A DNA stretch of 64,000 bases from JAOZHU01 sp964632845 (GCA_964632845.1 CAZWDU010000005.1:62001-126000); one strand, 5' to 3'. Positions 17,504 through 26,783 are shown, counted from the stretch's first letter. The notes: a model not told the origin generated them from the letters alone. Numbers and translations: made by a program.

Positions 17504-18013
17504 TTAGGTGACGACTTTCACGTTCAGGGAGCAAGCGTTTTCCGTGAACGTTAACGCTTCGCCTTCCCCGCATCGCCACAGTTCAAATATCACCGCGTAG
17601 GTTCCAGGCTGGTTTATGGTTATGGTTGCTGGGATTTCCCATTTTCCTCCGTTTTCCAGTGTTTTTGTGTAGGTAGCGTTTGCTTCAGCCGTAAGGGGTA
17701 GTTTGTGTATCATTTCACTGGTGATTTTCAGCAGCACCGTGCAGTTTTGGGTGTTGCCCATGTGGTTTTCAACGTTCACGGGCACGGTGAACGTGTTGTT
17801 TTGGTTGATGATTAGGATTTCAGGGTAGTCTACGGCTTGGTTTTGGGAATCAAGCAGGTAAATTGTCGTGTACTCTTTTGTAGGTGGTTTCAGCCAGGGG
17901 TAATACCCTGCGATTAAAATGGAAGCGAATACAAGCGCGATTAAAACTGCAACCACGTAGCCCTTCTTATTGTCCCAGTTTAGGCTTCGGGCACGGTTCT
18001 TAAGCGTTTCCAA
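17504..18013 (-). CDS. DUF1616-like membrane protein
   Basis: 169 residues with one N-terminal membrane helix (about 18-40), then an extracellular beta domain beginning EYTTIYLLDSQNQAVDYPEI. Asn-x-Ser/Thr sites are common. The pattern resembles DUF1616 domains found with archaeal glycosylation genes. Its start overlaps the end of the GT2 gene by 34 bases, so the two are probably translated together. Function unknown. Confidence 0.55.
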   Translation of the reverse strand: METLKNRARSLNWDNKKGYVVAVLIALVFASILIAGYYPWLKPPTKEYTTIYLLDSQNQAVDYPEILIINQNNTFTVPVNVENHMGNTQNCTVLLKITSEMIHKLPLTAEANATYTKTLENGGKWEIPATITINQPGTYAVIFELWRCGEGEALTFTENACSLNVKVVT

Positions 18014-18702
18014 ATGTACCTTCGCTCCATAAATCCTCTAAACATGGTGGTAAATATTTCTACCCCTGACTTGATTCGCCTCATTTTTGGTTTTCCATAT
18101 TTTCTTGCCTTATAGGTAGTTGGGACTTCTACCATTTTGAGACTTTCTTTGGCGAAAACCACTAACATTTCAGTTGCGAACGACATGTCGTCCTCTTTCA
18201 GTTTCACTTTTTCAAATGCTGAACGAGATATCGCGCGAAACCCCGTTTGGGTGTCGCTGAGGTACTGTGCGAAAAACAGGTCGTAAAAGAAGGTTATAAC
18301 CTTGTTTGCGACGAAATTCACCATGCCCATGGCTTTGTTCGGGTCATACATCCGCGTTGCGAGAACCATATCTGCGTTTTTCTTAACCATTGTGTCCACC
18401 AAGCGGTCGATGTGTCTGAATTCGTAGGTGCCGTCGCCGTCCACCATTATTATGACGTTGCCTTTTGCCTGTTTCATTCCAGTTCGTAAGGCAATGCCGT
18501 AGCCTCGTCTGGGTTCAATGATTAATCGGCAGTTTGCCTCTTTGACTATGTCTAGTGTTCCGTCAGTTGAGTTTCCGTCTACAACGATTATCTCTTTGGG
18601 GTACTTCACTGCCTTCTCAATGGTTGTTAATGCTTCACGAATGTTCCCTGCTTCGTTCAGCGTTGGAATTACCACCGAAACCATTTCTACCTTCGATGTC
18701 AT
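17980..18702 (-). CDS. Family 2 glycosyltransferase (dolichyl-phosphate sugar synthase-like)
   Basis: A 240-residue GT-A fold enzyme. Motifs: VSVVIPTLNEAGNIREALTT, VDGNSTDGT, the metal-binding VDGDGTYEF and the acceptor-side TDTQTGFRAISRSAF. No C-terminal membrane helices, as in AglJ/DPM1-like enzymes that load dolichol phosphate. With the GT4, the DUF1616-like protein and AglB it probably contributes to N-glycosylation. The precise sugar is unknown. Confidence 0.82.
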   Translation of the reverse strand: MTSKVEMVSVVIPTLNEAGNIREALTTIEKAVKYPKEIIVVDGNSTDGTLDIVKEANCRLIIEPRRGYGIALRTGMKQAKGNVIIMVDGDGTYEFRHIDRLVDTMVKKNADMVLATRMYDPNKAMGMVNFVANKVITFFYDLFFAQYLSDTQTGFRAISRSAFEKVKLKEDDMSFATEMLVVFAKESLKMVEVPTTYKARKYGKPKMRRIKSGVEIFTTMFRGFMERRYIWKRLRTVPEA

Positions 18703-18748
18703 TGCCTGTAACTTCCAATTTGAAAGGCTATATAGTTTCCGTTGCTGC

Positions 18749-19906
18749 TTAAATAAGTTCTCTGTATATCCCGATTAGGTGCTCCACGTTGCTGTCCCAG
18801 CTGTACTTCTGCTTAATCAGCGTCCGCAACGAGTTTTTAACCCCTGAAAGTTCCCTGTTGGAAAATTCCAAGACTGCTTCTGCAAGAGCCGCAGGGTTGT
18901 CAGGCGGCACTACTTTGCCGTAATCATCAGCCATAATCTCAGATATGCCACCAACATCAGTTGCTATTACTGGCAGCCCGCAAGCCATGGCTTCAAGAGC
19001 CACCAGAGGCAAGCCTTCTCCAGACTTGGAGGGCAAAACGAAAAAGTCTGCGGCGTTATAGTACAACGGCAAATCGTCATCAGACACGAAGCCCGCAAGT
19101 CGGAGGTTGTTTCCGATTCCCAACTGCTCTATGCGCGTTTTTACTTGAGCGAAGTCTGGTCCTTCGCCGACGACGAGAAAAACCAATCGTGGGTTTTTCT
19201 TTATTGCTATGTGTGCACTGTCGATTAAAGTGTCTACTCCGTTTTTGTACACAAGCCTTCTAACGGTTATGACAACAACCGCGTTCTTGGGAATCCCCAG
19301 TTTTTTTCTAACAGCGTCTTTCGCGCCTGCTAAAGGTTTAAACCGTTCCATGTCAACGCCGTTGTACAGCACTGTTATCTTTTCTGGGTCTGCGCCTAAA
19401 CTTGAAACGTAGCGCTTTGTCGCGTTGCTGACGACAAGTATTTTGTCAGCATGCTTCAAAACAGCCTTGCCGACAGCGAGGTCGTTTAGCCGTTCAACGG
19501 TGTCCCAGAAGCGTCCGTACTTGATGAACGTGTTGTGCTGCGTGAGCACGAATGGTTTGGCGTATTTTTTTGCAAGTTTGGCTGCGAGTAAAGAGGAAAG
19601 GTAGGGGTGACCGTGCGCGTGAATCAGGTCGCTGGATTTGACTGATTCCAGAAAAGTTTTGTAGCTGGTTACGTTGAGCACTGGATAGGGAATTCCCAGC
19701 CTGAAGCCGATGCTTAGCGAATCGTAGCATCTGACGTTTATCCCGTCATAGCGGTATTGTTTGGCGGTGTTGATTCTGTTTGTCAGCACCATGAGCTCAA
19801 ACTGTTTTCGGAGCAGCCGTTTGCTCTGCTCGTAGACTACTCGTTCTATTCCGCCGACGTGAGGCAGAAAAGTATGCGTGACGACGCACAGTTTGGTTGG
19901 CGCCAT
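18749..19906 (-). CDS. Family 4 glycosyltransferase
   Basis: 385 residues with a GT-B fold. The N-terminal HTFLPHVGGIERVVYEQSKR binds the acceptor side. The C-terminal half has VVITVRRLVYKNGVDTLIDS and the E-x7-E donor segment KSGEGLPLVALEAMACGLPV. ATG 19906 is preferred to 19936: a TATA-like box at about 19940-19951 would start the transcript near 19920. Transcribed towards the GT2 gene, with a 46-base gap. Confidence 0.85.
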   Translation of the reverse strand: MAPTKLCVVTHTFLPHVGGIERVVYEQSKRLLRKQFELMVLTNRINTAKQYRYDGINVRCYDSLSIGFRLGIPYPVLNVTSYKTFLESVKSSDLIHAHGHPYLSSLLAAKLAKKYAKPFVLTQHNTFIKYGRFWDTVERLNDLAVGKAVLKHADKILVVSNATKRYVSSLGADPEKITVLYNGVDMERFKPLAGAKDAVRKKLGIPKNAVVVITVRRLVYKNGVDTLIDSAHIAIKKNPRLVFLVVGEGPDFAQVKTRIEQLGIGNNLRLAGFVSDDDLPLYYNAADFFVLPSKSGEGLPLVALEAMACGLPVIATDVGGISEIMADDYGKVVPPDNPAALAEAVLEFSNRELSGVKNSLRTLIKQKYSWDSNVEHLIGIYRELI

Positions 19907-20060
19907 GGTGCCCACTGCGTAAACTCCACAACCCAAACTATTATAATCTTATGGTGCTCAGGCTTTTCCAGCGTAGAAGCACAGTTTTTATAAGCTACGC
20001 TTAATTGACGTATCAATCGGCTTAAACTTCCAACAAGCACAAGTTAGGAGGAAACAACAG

Positions 20061-20723
20061 CTGAACGTAATCATCGGCGGCGGAAAATACGGATGCTACG
20101 CAATCGAGCACCTAAGGCAGAAACACAAAAGCTTCGTGGTAGTGGATATTGACCCAAACTGTCTCGCAGCTAACCAGTTCAAACTGAAGCCTTCGGAGCA
20201 CGTTGCCGCTGAAGGCGAATATTTCATTCACGGCGAACTCCCGAAAGCGCTGGAGCTGATAGAACAGTTGAAGCCCGAATACGTGTTTCCCACCGCGCCA
20301 GTGCACATCGCTGCGGACCTAGCGAAAATCAAGTTCAAGCTTGAGCCATGGAGCGAAGCCATAAACCCGATACTCGCTAAACTGCCCCCTGTGGTTGTGC
20401 TGTACGCGGGAAGAGGCAAAATCATCGCCAGCTTCAACAGAGACCACGATTGCATAGACAAATGCGTCATGCCCCAAGTCTGTCCTTCTTCGCAGATAAA
20501 GAAACCCTGCACCATGACTGAGCTAATGCGATTCGCCAGCCCCGAAGCCTGCATCCTAATCAGCTATTCAATGGCCCCAGGAATGGGCGCACTCAAAGGC
20601 AGCGAATTGCTGGAGTTTTTTGACTGGGCAAAAAAGAAAGACAAGTTTATCGTCGCCACAACCTGCGACTGCCACGGAGTCGTAAACGCATACCAAAAAC
20701 AACACAACAAGACCGAGAAATAA
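20061..20723 (+). CDS. Cysteine-rich Rossmann-fold protein, probable CTG start
   Basis: 220 residues if read from CTG 20061. AGGAGG lies 9 bases before the CTG. The first codons give NVIIGGGKYGCYAIEHLRQK, a dinucleotide-binding motif, and there is no ATG, GTG or TTG in frame between the SD and GTG 20136. A start at 20136 would remove the whole motif. The second half has clustered cysteines (CIDKCVMPQVCP and TTCDCHG) suggesting metal or Fe-S binding. Resembles conserved archaeal proteins of unknown function. A TATA-like TTTTATAAGC lies at about 19985-19994. Confidence 0.65.
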   Translation: MNVIIGGGKYGCYAIEHLRQKHKSFVVVDIDPNCLAANQFKLKPSEHVAAEGEYFIHGELPKALELIEQLKPEYVFPTAPVHIAADLAKIKFKLEPWSEAINPILAKLPPVVVLYAGRGKIIASFNRDHDCIDKCVMPQVCPSSQIKKPCTMTELMRFASPEACILISYSMAPGMGALKGSELLEFFDWAKKKDKFIVATTCDCHGVVNAYQKQHNKTEK

Positions 20724-20878
20724 ACCAACATGCACACGGCAGCCATAGTGCGCCAGCATATTTGGAGCTTAATAGAAACTCATTGCAGCAACCAGTAGAG
20801 GGACCTATCCCGCAACACTCTCAGCAGAAAGCCTATTTATAGAGGGCGTATAAGTTTTCCCGGGCACTAGAGAGTAAG

Positions 20879-21352
20879 CTATTTCCTATTCCTAAACGCT
20901 CGCGTGTACACGTTCGATGAAACACCCGCAACTAAACCACCAATAGCATCATTCGTAAGCGGACCAAGCTTCTTCAAAATCCCAGGCTTAGCCTGATCAA
21001 ACCGCGTAAACTCAAAAACACCCCTCACTCCGGCAAGATAATTAGCTATAGCCAAACCCAGCAGCTCATCAGCCACCAATCCTGGTCTCCCCATAAACCG
21101 CTCTATAGATAAACCAGGAATCAACCCTTTCTCAGCATCTTCCTGCGCTCGAAAACAAGCAACCTCCAAAGTGGCAACATTTACATCCGACAACGCATCA
21201 AGAAACTCTTCCCGCAGCATTTCAGCAGCAGCCTCTTCAGTGTCCAATCCAGGATGCGGCACAAAAAGCTCAAGCGCTGTTTCCACAAGGTCCTGCAGAG
21301 TTATGCCTTTTTCCTCTAAATACTTCAACAAAGCTGGCGTTTCCGCGTTCAT
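20879..21352 (-). CDS. cobZ: PgpA-family phosphatase, probable alpha-ribazole phosphatase CobZ
   Basis: 157 residues from ATG 21352. The PgpA-type core is visible (LVADELLGLAIANYLAGVRG, FTRFDQAKPG, and the glycine-rich LTNDAIGGLVAGVSSN end). In Methanosarcina, CobZ of this family dephosphorylates alpha-ribazole phosphate or the cobalamin 5'-phosphate. Divergent neighbours are the B12 importer genes, which favours CobZ over lipid phosphatase. The frame extends to 21442, but a TATA-like CTTATAAAAC at 21413-21422 argues against the longer start; GTG 21364 is also possible. Confidence 0.65.
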   Translation of the reverse strand: MNAETPALLKYLEEKGITLQDLVETALELFVPHPGLDTEEAAAEMLREEFLDALSDVNVATLEVACFRAQEDAEKGLIPGLSIERFMGRPGLVADELLGLAIANYLAGVRGVFEFTRFDQAKPGILKKLGPLTNDAIGGLVAGVSSNVYTRAFRNRK

Positions 21353-21461
21353 ATCAATCAGCACTTGTCTTACGCTGGAGTTTATTTTAAGTGTTGCGTG
21401 TATTCGGAAAGTTTTATAAGAGTGTATGGATAGACCATCCAATTGAACAGGGGATTAAAAG

Positions 21462-22493
21462 ATGAATACTAAATACGTAATCGCAACCGTAGCCATAATC
21501 GCTCTAATAGCCTCCGCAGCATTCATCTATGTTTACTACGAAGGACAAAACACAACACAGCCTTCACCTTCACCCAGCTCCTCACCCACCTCCTCACCCA
21601 CAGTCCCACCTACACCAACCGCCGAACAACTCGAAGCTCTACACAACCTAGTAGATGACACAGGATACGTCACAAGCCTAGATGCTTTTCCCACCAAAAT
21701 CATCTCACTTGCACCAAGCACCACAGAAATCGTGTTCGCCTTAGACTTAGACGACAGAGTTGTAGCAGTCAGCAGCTACTGCGACTACCCATACAACTTC
21801 TCAGCCTGGGTTGAAGCCGGCAACATGTCAAGTATCGGCGACTTCAACGACCCGAACATGGAAGTAATTGCTTCACTCGAACCAGACTTGATCATCGCCA
21901 CTGCAGGAGTTCAAGGCCCAACTATTGGAACTTTGCGGGATTTAGGCTATAACGTCTTAGTGCTAAACCCAGCCAGCATTAACGGTGTTCTGCAAAATAT
22001 CGAACTCATCGGCAACGCAACGGGCAAAAATACAGAAGCAACGACGCTAATTGCCAACATCAACAACAGAATTAACGCTGTGGTCAACACGGTAGCTGGT
22101 GCAGCTGAACCGAAAGTTTACTATGAGGTTTGGTACGACCCAACTTCACTATGGACTGCTGGCGCAAAAGCATGGCAGAACGAGCTTATAGAGAAAGCTG
22201 GCGGCATTAACATATTCAACGACCAAGACATAGACTATTTCCAGTCAAGCGCCGAAGCCGTTATTGAACGAAATCCCGATGTAATCCTGCTGCCTGAAGA
22301 GGGCATGGGAAAAGGGGAACCATTTTGGGGGAATTTAACCGCCGTTAAAGAGCGACCTGGTTGGGCTTCAATAAGCGCTATACAGAATGACAGGCTATGT
22401 ACGGTTGATTCGAACACTATTGCTAGGGCAGGACCAAGAGTTGCGGATATTATTGAGGACTTGGCTGAAGCGTTTCATCCAGAACTCTTTTAA
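21462..22493 (+). CDS. btuF: Cobalamin ABC transporter substrate-binding protein BtuF
   Basis: 343 residues. An N-terminal membrane anchor (about 5-27) and a Pro/Ser/Thr linker (about 33-53) are followed by the periplasmic-binding domain. It includes KIISLAPSTTEIVFALDLDD, VVAVSSYCDYP, EPDLIIATAGVQ and VYYEVWYDPTSLWTAGAKAW, typical of class III binding proteins for B12 or iron chelates. It is followed by permease and ATPase genes and by cobalamin salvage genes, so B12 is the likely ligand. Confidence 0.82.
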   Translation: MNTKYVIATVAIIALIASAAFIYVYYEGQNTTQPSPSPSSSPTSSPTVPPTPTAEQLEALHNLVDDTGYVTSLDAFPTKIISLAPSTTEIVFALDLDDRVVAVSSYCDYPYNFSAWVEAGNMSSIGDFNDPNMEVIASLEPDLIIATAGVQGPTIGTLRDLGYNVLVLNPASINGVLQNIELIGNATGKNTEATTLIANINNRINAVVNTVAGAAEPKVYYEVWYDPTSLWTAGAKAWQNELIEKAGGINIFNDQDIDYFQSSAEAVIERNPDVILLPEEGMGKGEPFWGNLTAVKERPGWASISAIQNDRLCTVDSNTIARAGPRVADIIEDLAEAFHPELF

Positions 22494-22522
22494 ACCACTC
22501 CCACTTTTTTTGTGTGACTACA

Positions 22523-23611
22523 ATGAGTAACGATGAAGTTGAAGGCACTTATTTTCGGCGTACTTCACGATGGCAACTCATAATAATCCTGCTAATTGTA
22601 GCCTTATTCGTAACCGTTTTGATATCACTGAACGTCGGCTACGCCCAAATTCCCTTCCAAAACATCCTCGCAATACTAGGCAAGCAGATTCCAGGTATAG
22701 AGAGTTTAGTTGACCCGTCAATGGTTCTATCTAAGGACGTTGGAATTATTCTCCAAATACGCTTGCCACGAATCATAGCCGGAGTTGTGGTTGGCGCCGC
22801 TTTAGCCGCGTCAGGCGTTGTGTACCAAGGCGTGTTCAAGAATCCCATGGCTGACTCTTACGTGTTAGGCGTGTCGGCTGGAGCAGCTGTAGGCGCTTCC
22901 TTTTCCATACTATTTGGCACTGGCTTCACCTTTCTCGGGTTACGCCTTGTGCAGGTAGCTGCGTTCATCGGCGCGTTGTTCGCCATGTTCTTGGTTTATA
23001 ACATTTCCCGCGTTGGCTCAAGGGTTCCAGTGACCACTTTGCTGCTTTGTGGGATAGCAGTAAACTTTTTCCTGTATGCCGTAGTTGCTCTTTTAGAGGT
23101 TATAGCTGGCGACGAGCTTCATGCTATAGTGTTTTGGCTTATAGGCGGTTTTTCAAATGTTCTGTGGGCGGACATTTGGGCAGTGCTGCCGTTCATCATA
23201 ATAGGCATTGTAGTTTCGTATTTTTATGCTCGCGACTTAAACTTGCTTGCTTTGGGCGAAGACCAAGCTCAGCATCTAGGTGTAAACGTTGAGCGCGTGA
23301 AACAGATACTGCTGGTGTTTGCTTCTATGGTAACTGCGGCTGCTGTTTCCCTCAGCGGCTTAGTGGGCTTCGTTGGCTTAATGGTACCGCACATAACTAG
23401 ACTAGTTATTGGTCCTGACCACCGCATTCTTTTTCCAGCCTCAACCATCGTTGGCGCAATTTTTCTAGTGGTTTGCGATGCTATCGCAAGAGTTATTGCG
23501 ACGCCGTTTGCTTCGACGCTGGAATTGCCCGTTGGCATAGTTACCATGCTTGCTGGCGCACCGTTCTTTATTCTCCTGTTCAGAAAGAAAAAACAGAGCT
23601 ACGCGCTGTAA
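22523..23611 (+). CDS. btuC: Cobalamin ABC transporter permease BtuC
   Basis: A 362-residue FecCD-family permease with about ten membrane helices. Motifs: IRLPRIIAGVVVGAALAASG, VYQGVFKNPMADSYVLGVSA and LVGFVGLMVPHITRLVIGPD. GTG 22514 is an alternative start. Located 29 bases after btuF and 19 before btuD. Confidence 0.88.
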   Translation: MSNDEVEGTYFRRTSRWQLIIILLIVALFVTVLISLNVGYAQIPFQNILAILGKQIPGIESLVDPSMVLSKDVGIILQIRLPRIIAGVVVGAALAASGVVYQGVFKNPMADSYVLGVSAGAAVGASFSILFGTGFTFLGLRLVQVAAFIGALFAMFLVYNISRVGSRVPVTTLLLCGIAVNFFLYAVVALLEVIAGDELHAIVFWLIGGFSNVLWADIWAVLPFIIIGIVVSYFYARDLNLLALGEDQAQHLGVNVERVKQILLVFASMVTAAAVSLSGLVGFVGLMVPHITRLVIGPDHRILFPASTIVGAIFLVVCDAIARVIATPFASTLELPVGIVTMLAGAPFFILLFRKKKQSYAL

Positions 23612-23630
23612 GAGGTGATGACTGCTGGTA

Positions 23631-24983
23631 TTGTTAGATGTGGATGGCGTTGAATGCTGCTATGGCTCTGTCAAGGTTCTGGAAGACGTGAGCCTTACAG
23701 TGAAGGAAGGCGACTTTGTTGGAATACTTGGACCTAACGGCTCTGGAAAAACTACTCTGCTCAAAAGCATAAGCAGAACCCTCAAACCGCACAGAGGCGC
23801 GATTTTACTTAATGAGGCGGATATTTACTCTCTTAAAAGTGTGGATGTTGCCAAGCAATTAGCCGTAGTGCCTCAGGACAGCAATATCGGCTTCAGTTTC
23901 GCCGCGTTAGATGTTGTTCTGATGGGGCGGAACCCGCACATGACGCGGTTTCAAATGGAAAGCAGCAAAGACATGGCTATCGCGCGGAAAGCTATGATGC
24001 TGACCAACACTTGGCAGTTTGCGGAACGTCCGATTAACGAGCTTAGTGGCGGCGAAAAGCAACGCGTGATAATTGCGCGTGCGTTGGCTCAGGAACCAAA
24101 GATTCTGCTGTTGGATGAGCCTTTGACACATTTGGACATAATTAACCAGTTGGAAATTATGGATCTTGTGAAGGCGCTTTGCGTGAAGGAGAAGCTGATT
24201 GTTCTGGCGGTTTTTCACGACTTGAATTTAGCTGCGCGCTACTGCACTTCGGCTGTGATGCTCAAGAAGGGCAAGATATCTGCGGCTGGAAGCATAGCTG
24301 AAGTGTTGACTAGTGAAAACATAAAGGGCGTTTTTAACGTTGACGCGATAGTGCAGAGGCATTTGGTTACTAACTCCGTTTTTGTTATTCCGTTGTCACC
24401 TCAGAAGCCTTCGCAGTCTAGGAAGTGCGCGGTTCATTTGATATGTGGTGCGGGAACTGGAACTGCGCTTATGAAGGTTCTTTTGGATGAAGGCTACAGC
24501 GTTACTGCTGGAGTTCTTAATGTGTTGGATACTGATTTTGAGACCGCACAGTTTTTGAAGATTCCAGTTACATCTGAAGCGCCGTTTTCTCCAATAACTG
24601 AAAAAACCCATAAAGCCAATTTAGATATGATTCGCAAGGCAAGTATTGTAGTGTTGACTTCGGTTCCGTTTGGCTATGGCAACTTTCAGAATTTGGAGGC
24701 TGCAGAAGCGGCTGTGTCTCAGGAAGTGCCCACGTTCATCATCGAAGAAGTGCCTATAGAAAGCCGAGATTTCACTGAGGGGAAAGCGGCGAAGTTGTTT
24801 TTGAAGTTGAAGAAGATGGGTGCTGTGCCTGTTAAGAACCAGACTGAGCTTTTAGAGGTGCTTCACGTGTCTGCGGAAAAGTTGAACATTGCGAAAAACA
24901 GCACAGCCAAATTGCTTGATCACCTGAAACCTGAAGAACAATCACAAGAAACGAAAGCAAGGTGTAAAGGTGAAAAAACCTGA
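23631..24983 (+). CDS. btuD: Cobalamin ABC transporter ATPase BtuD with extra C-terminal domain
   Basis: 450 residues. Residues 1-250 are a complete ABC ATPase: Walker A GPNGSGKTT (about 34-42), signature NELSGGEKQR, Walker B LLLDEPLTHLD, and the switch His in AVFHDLN. Residues about 258-430 form a second domain (AVHLICGAGTGTALMKVLLD, then VTAGVLNVLDTDFETAQFLK and SVPFGYGNFQNLEAAEA) that looks like a nucleotide- or corrinoid-handling Rossmann unit. Usual BtuD is about 250-270 residues. The start is TTG 23631 after AGAGGTGATG. What the extra domain does is unknown. Confidence 0.82.
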   Translation: MLDVDGVECCYGSVKVLEDVSLTVKEGDFVGILGPNGSGKTTLLKSISRTLKPHRGAILLNEADIYSLKSVDVAKQLAVVPQDSNIGFSFAALDVVLMGRNPHMTRFQMESSKDMAIARKAMMLTNTWQFAERPINELSGGEKQRVIIARALAQEPKILLLDEPLTHLDIINQLEIMDLVKALCVKEKLIVLAVFHDLNLAARYCTSAVMLKKGKISAAGSIAEVLTSENIKGVFNVDAIVQRHLVTNSVFVIPLSPQKPSQSRKCAVHLICGAGTGTALMKVLLDEGYSVTAGVLNVLDTDFETAQFLKIPVTSEAPFSPITEKTHKANLDMIRKASIVVLTSVPFGYGNFQNLEAAEAAVSQEVPTFIIEEVPIESRDFTEGKAAKLFLKLKKMGAVPVKNQTELLEVLHVSAEKLNIAKNSTAKLLDHLKPEEQSQETKARCKGEKT

Positions 24984-24996
24984 AGGAGGAAAAAAT

Positions 24997-25659
24997 ATGA
25001 AAGTTGTGGCTTCATGGAGCGGAGGAAAAGACAGTTGCTTCGCATGTTACAAGGCGATTCAAGAAGGTTACGATGTGGCTCAGCTTCTGATCATGATGTG
25101 CAATCCAAGCGAATCGAACTTCCACATGATAAGCGCTGAACTGCTGGATGCACAATCTCAATCCATCGGAATCCCCATACTCAAGCAGGTAACTACCCCG
25201 AACACCTACGAGAAAGACTTCACAAAAGTACTGTCGCAAATGAAAGCTAAGGGCATGGATGGTATAGTGACTGGAGATGTCTACGATGTTGCTTTGCATG
25301 AGGCAGGCTGGCTAGACCGCATTTGCGAGGCAGTGGGTTTAGCGCCAGTGCGACCGTTATGGCATCACGATACGCTGCAGATAATCAACGAGTTCATAGA
25401 TGCTGGTTTCAAGGCAACCGTGGTCAGAACCAAAAACGAAGTATTGGGTGTGGAGTGGCTTGGAAGACAAGTGAACAAGCAGTTCTTAGCTGAACTTCCA
25501 GCGAATGTGGACCCATGCGGCGAAAACGGCGAGTTTCACACGTTTGTAACGGATGGACCAAACTTCAAAAACAGCATAGAGATTCTTGAAACGGAAACGA
25601 CAACGTTAAATGGCTACGGACGTTTAGAAATTAAACGCTTCAAAACTAAACCAAAATGA
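24997..25659 (+). CDS. Dph6-like ATP pyrophosphatase (PP-loop family)
   Basis: 220 residues. The PP-loop SGGKDSCFACYKAIQEGYDV is at the N-terminus (residues 8-13 for the loop). Family features include HMISAELLDAQSQSIGIPI, GDVYDVALHEAGWLDRICEA, PLWHHDT and the C-terminal VDPCGENGEFHTFVTDGP. Dph6 amidates diphthine on elongation factor 2. The position inside a cobalamin operon suggests either that role or a related amidation. The start is ATG 24997, with GAAGGAGG 7 bases upstream. Confidence 0.75.
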   Translation: MKVVASWSGGKDSCFACYKAIQEGYDVAQLLIMMCNPSESNFHMISAELLDAQSQSIGIPILKQVTTPNTYEKDFTKVLSQMKAKGMDGIVTGDVYDVALHEAGWLDRICEAVGLAPVRPLWHHDTLQIINEFIDAGFKATVVRTKNEVLGVEWLGRQVNKQFLAELPANVDPCGENGEFHTFVTDGPNFKNSIEILETETTTLNGYGRLEIKRFKTKPK

Positions 25660-25673
25660 TAGGTAGTTAAAAA

Positions 25674-26774
25674 GTGAAAAGAATCTTCGACGTGCTGCTA
25701 GTTCAGAACGAGTTGAAAGGCGAAGCTTTCGTTGATGACATGCGCGGTAAAAAACCGTTATTTGTCTGCACGATAGCTACGACGGAAACTGCCAAGATAC
25801 CCAGCATATCCGCAGCTGGGAAATACCCTGAATTCACGGATTACACGCCACCTGCAGACGCTGAGTTGCTTCTGCTGGGTAAATGCAAGTGCATCGCTGG
25901 CGTGCCTGTGACGCCTGAAGGGATACCTACACCAGCTTTGATAACGATGTCTGCTTTGCGACTTGCGGATATACCTGTGCTTGTTGCCAGTGGAGGGTTA
26001 AAAGTGAAGCCTCATGTGCCTTTTCTGGAGTTAGGCGGAAACCCAGGTAAAGACATCAAAACTGGCAATGCAGTTGAGAACGTTGAAGAAGTCATTCAGC
26101 GAGCAAAGATGGCTGGGGAAAGCTTGGCTAAGACTGCAGATTACCTTGTGATTGGAGAGAGTATTCCTGGCGGAACAACCACGGCGCTGGGTGTCCTGTT
26201 AGCTATGGGTGTAGACGCTGAAGGCAAAGTCAGTAGTAGTATGCCTGAAAATCCTCATGGGTTGAAAGTTGGAACTGTTAAGGCTGGGTTGGCTGCTGCG
26301 GGCGAAAGTTTTGGTAGTTTGGCAGAAAACCCCCTTAAGGCGATTGCTTGCGTGGGTGACCCTATGATGCCTGCGTTTGCGGGGTTAGTGATTGGTGCTG
26401 CTTCACAGGTTCCTGTTTTGATGGCTGGCGGGACTCAGATGTGCGGCGTGTTAGCCATCGTTAACGCTTTGAAGCCTGATGTGCTATGCAATGTGGCTAT
26501 TGGCACTACAAAGTGGGTTGTGAATGACCGTTCTTCTGACATTAGGAGTATTGTTGCTCAGATTGCAGATGTGCCTGTTTTGGCGGCTGACTTGGACTTT
26601 GGCTCTTCTCGTTTCAGCGGGTTAAAGGCTTATGAGCAAGGTGTTGTCAAAGAAGGTGTTGGCGCTGGTGGCGCTGCCATAGCGGCGATGGTTAAGTTGG
26701 AAGGTGCTGTGACTAAGGAGATGCTGCTTAAGGAGATTGAGCGGGATTACGCGTTGTTGATGGAAACGAAGTGA
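25674..26774 (+). CDS. cobT: Nicotinate-nucleotide:lower-ligand phosphoribosyltransferase CobT
   Basis: A 366-residue archaeal-type CobT, which activates the lower-ligand base of cobalamin to its ribotide. Visible features: GKCKCIAGVPVTPEGIPTPA, GESIPGGTTTALGVLLAMG, ACVGDPMMPAFAGLVIGAAS and PVLMAGGTQMCGVLAIVNAL. GTG 25674 is the start. It supplies the ribotide that CobS uses downstream, so cobT-cobS-cobY form a functional run. Confidence 0.88.
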   Translation: MKRIFDVLLVQNELKGEAFVDDMRGKKPLFVCTIATTETAKIPSISAAGKYPEFTDYTPPADAELLLLGKCKCIAGVPVTPEGIPTPALITMSALRLADIPVLVASGGLKVKPHVPFLELGGNPGKDIKTGNAVENVEEVIQRAKMAGESLAKTADYLVIGESIPGGTTTALGVLLAMGVDAEGKVSSSMPENPHGLKVGTVKAGLAAAGESFGSLAENPLKAIACVGDPMMPAFAGLVIGAASQVPVLMAGGTQMCGVLAIVNALKPDVLCNVAIGTTKWVVNDRSSDIRSIVAQIADVPVLAADLDFGSSRFSGLKAYEQGVVKEGVGAGGAAIAAMVKLEGAVTKEMLLKEIERDYALLMETK

Positions 26775-26783
26775 TGGGACGGG

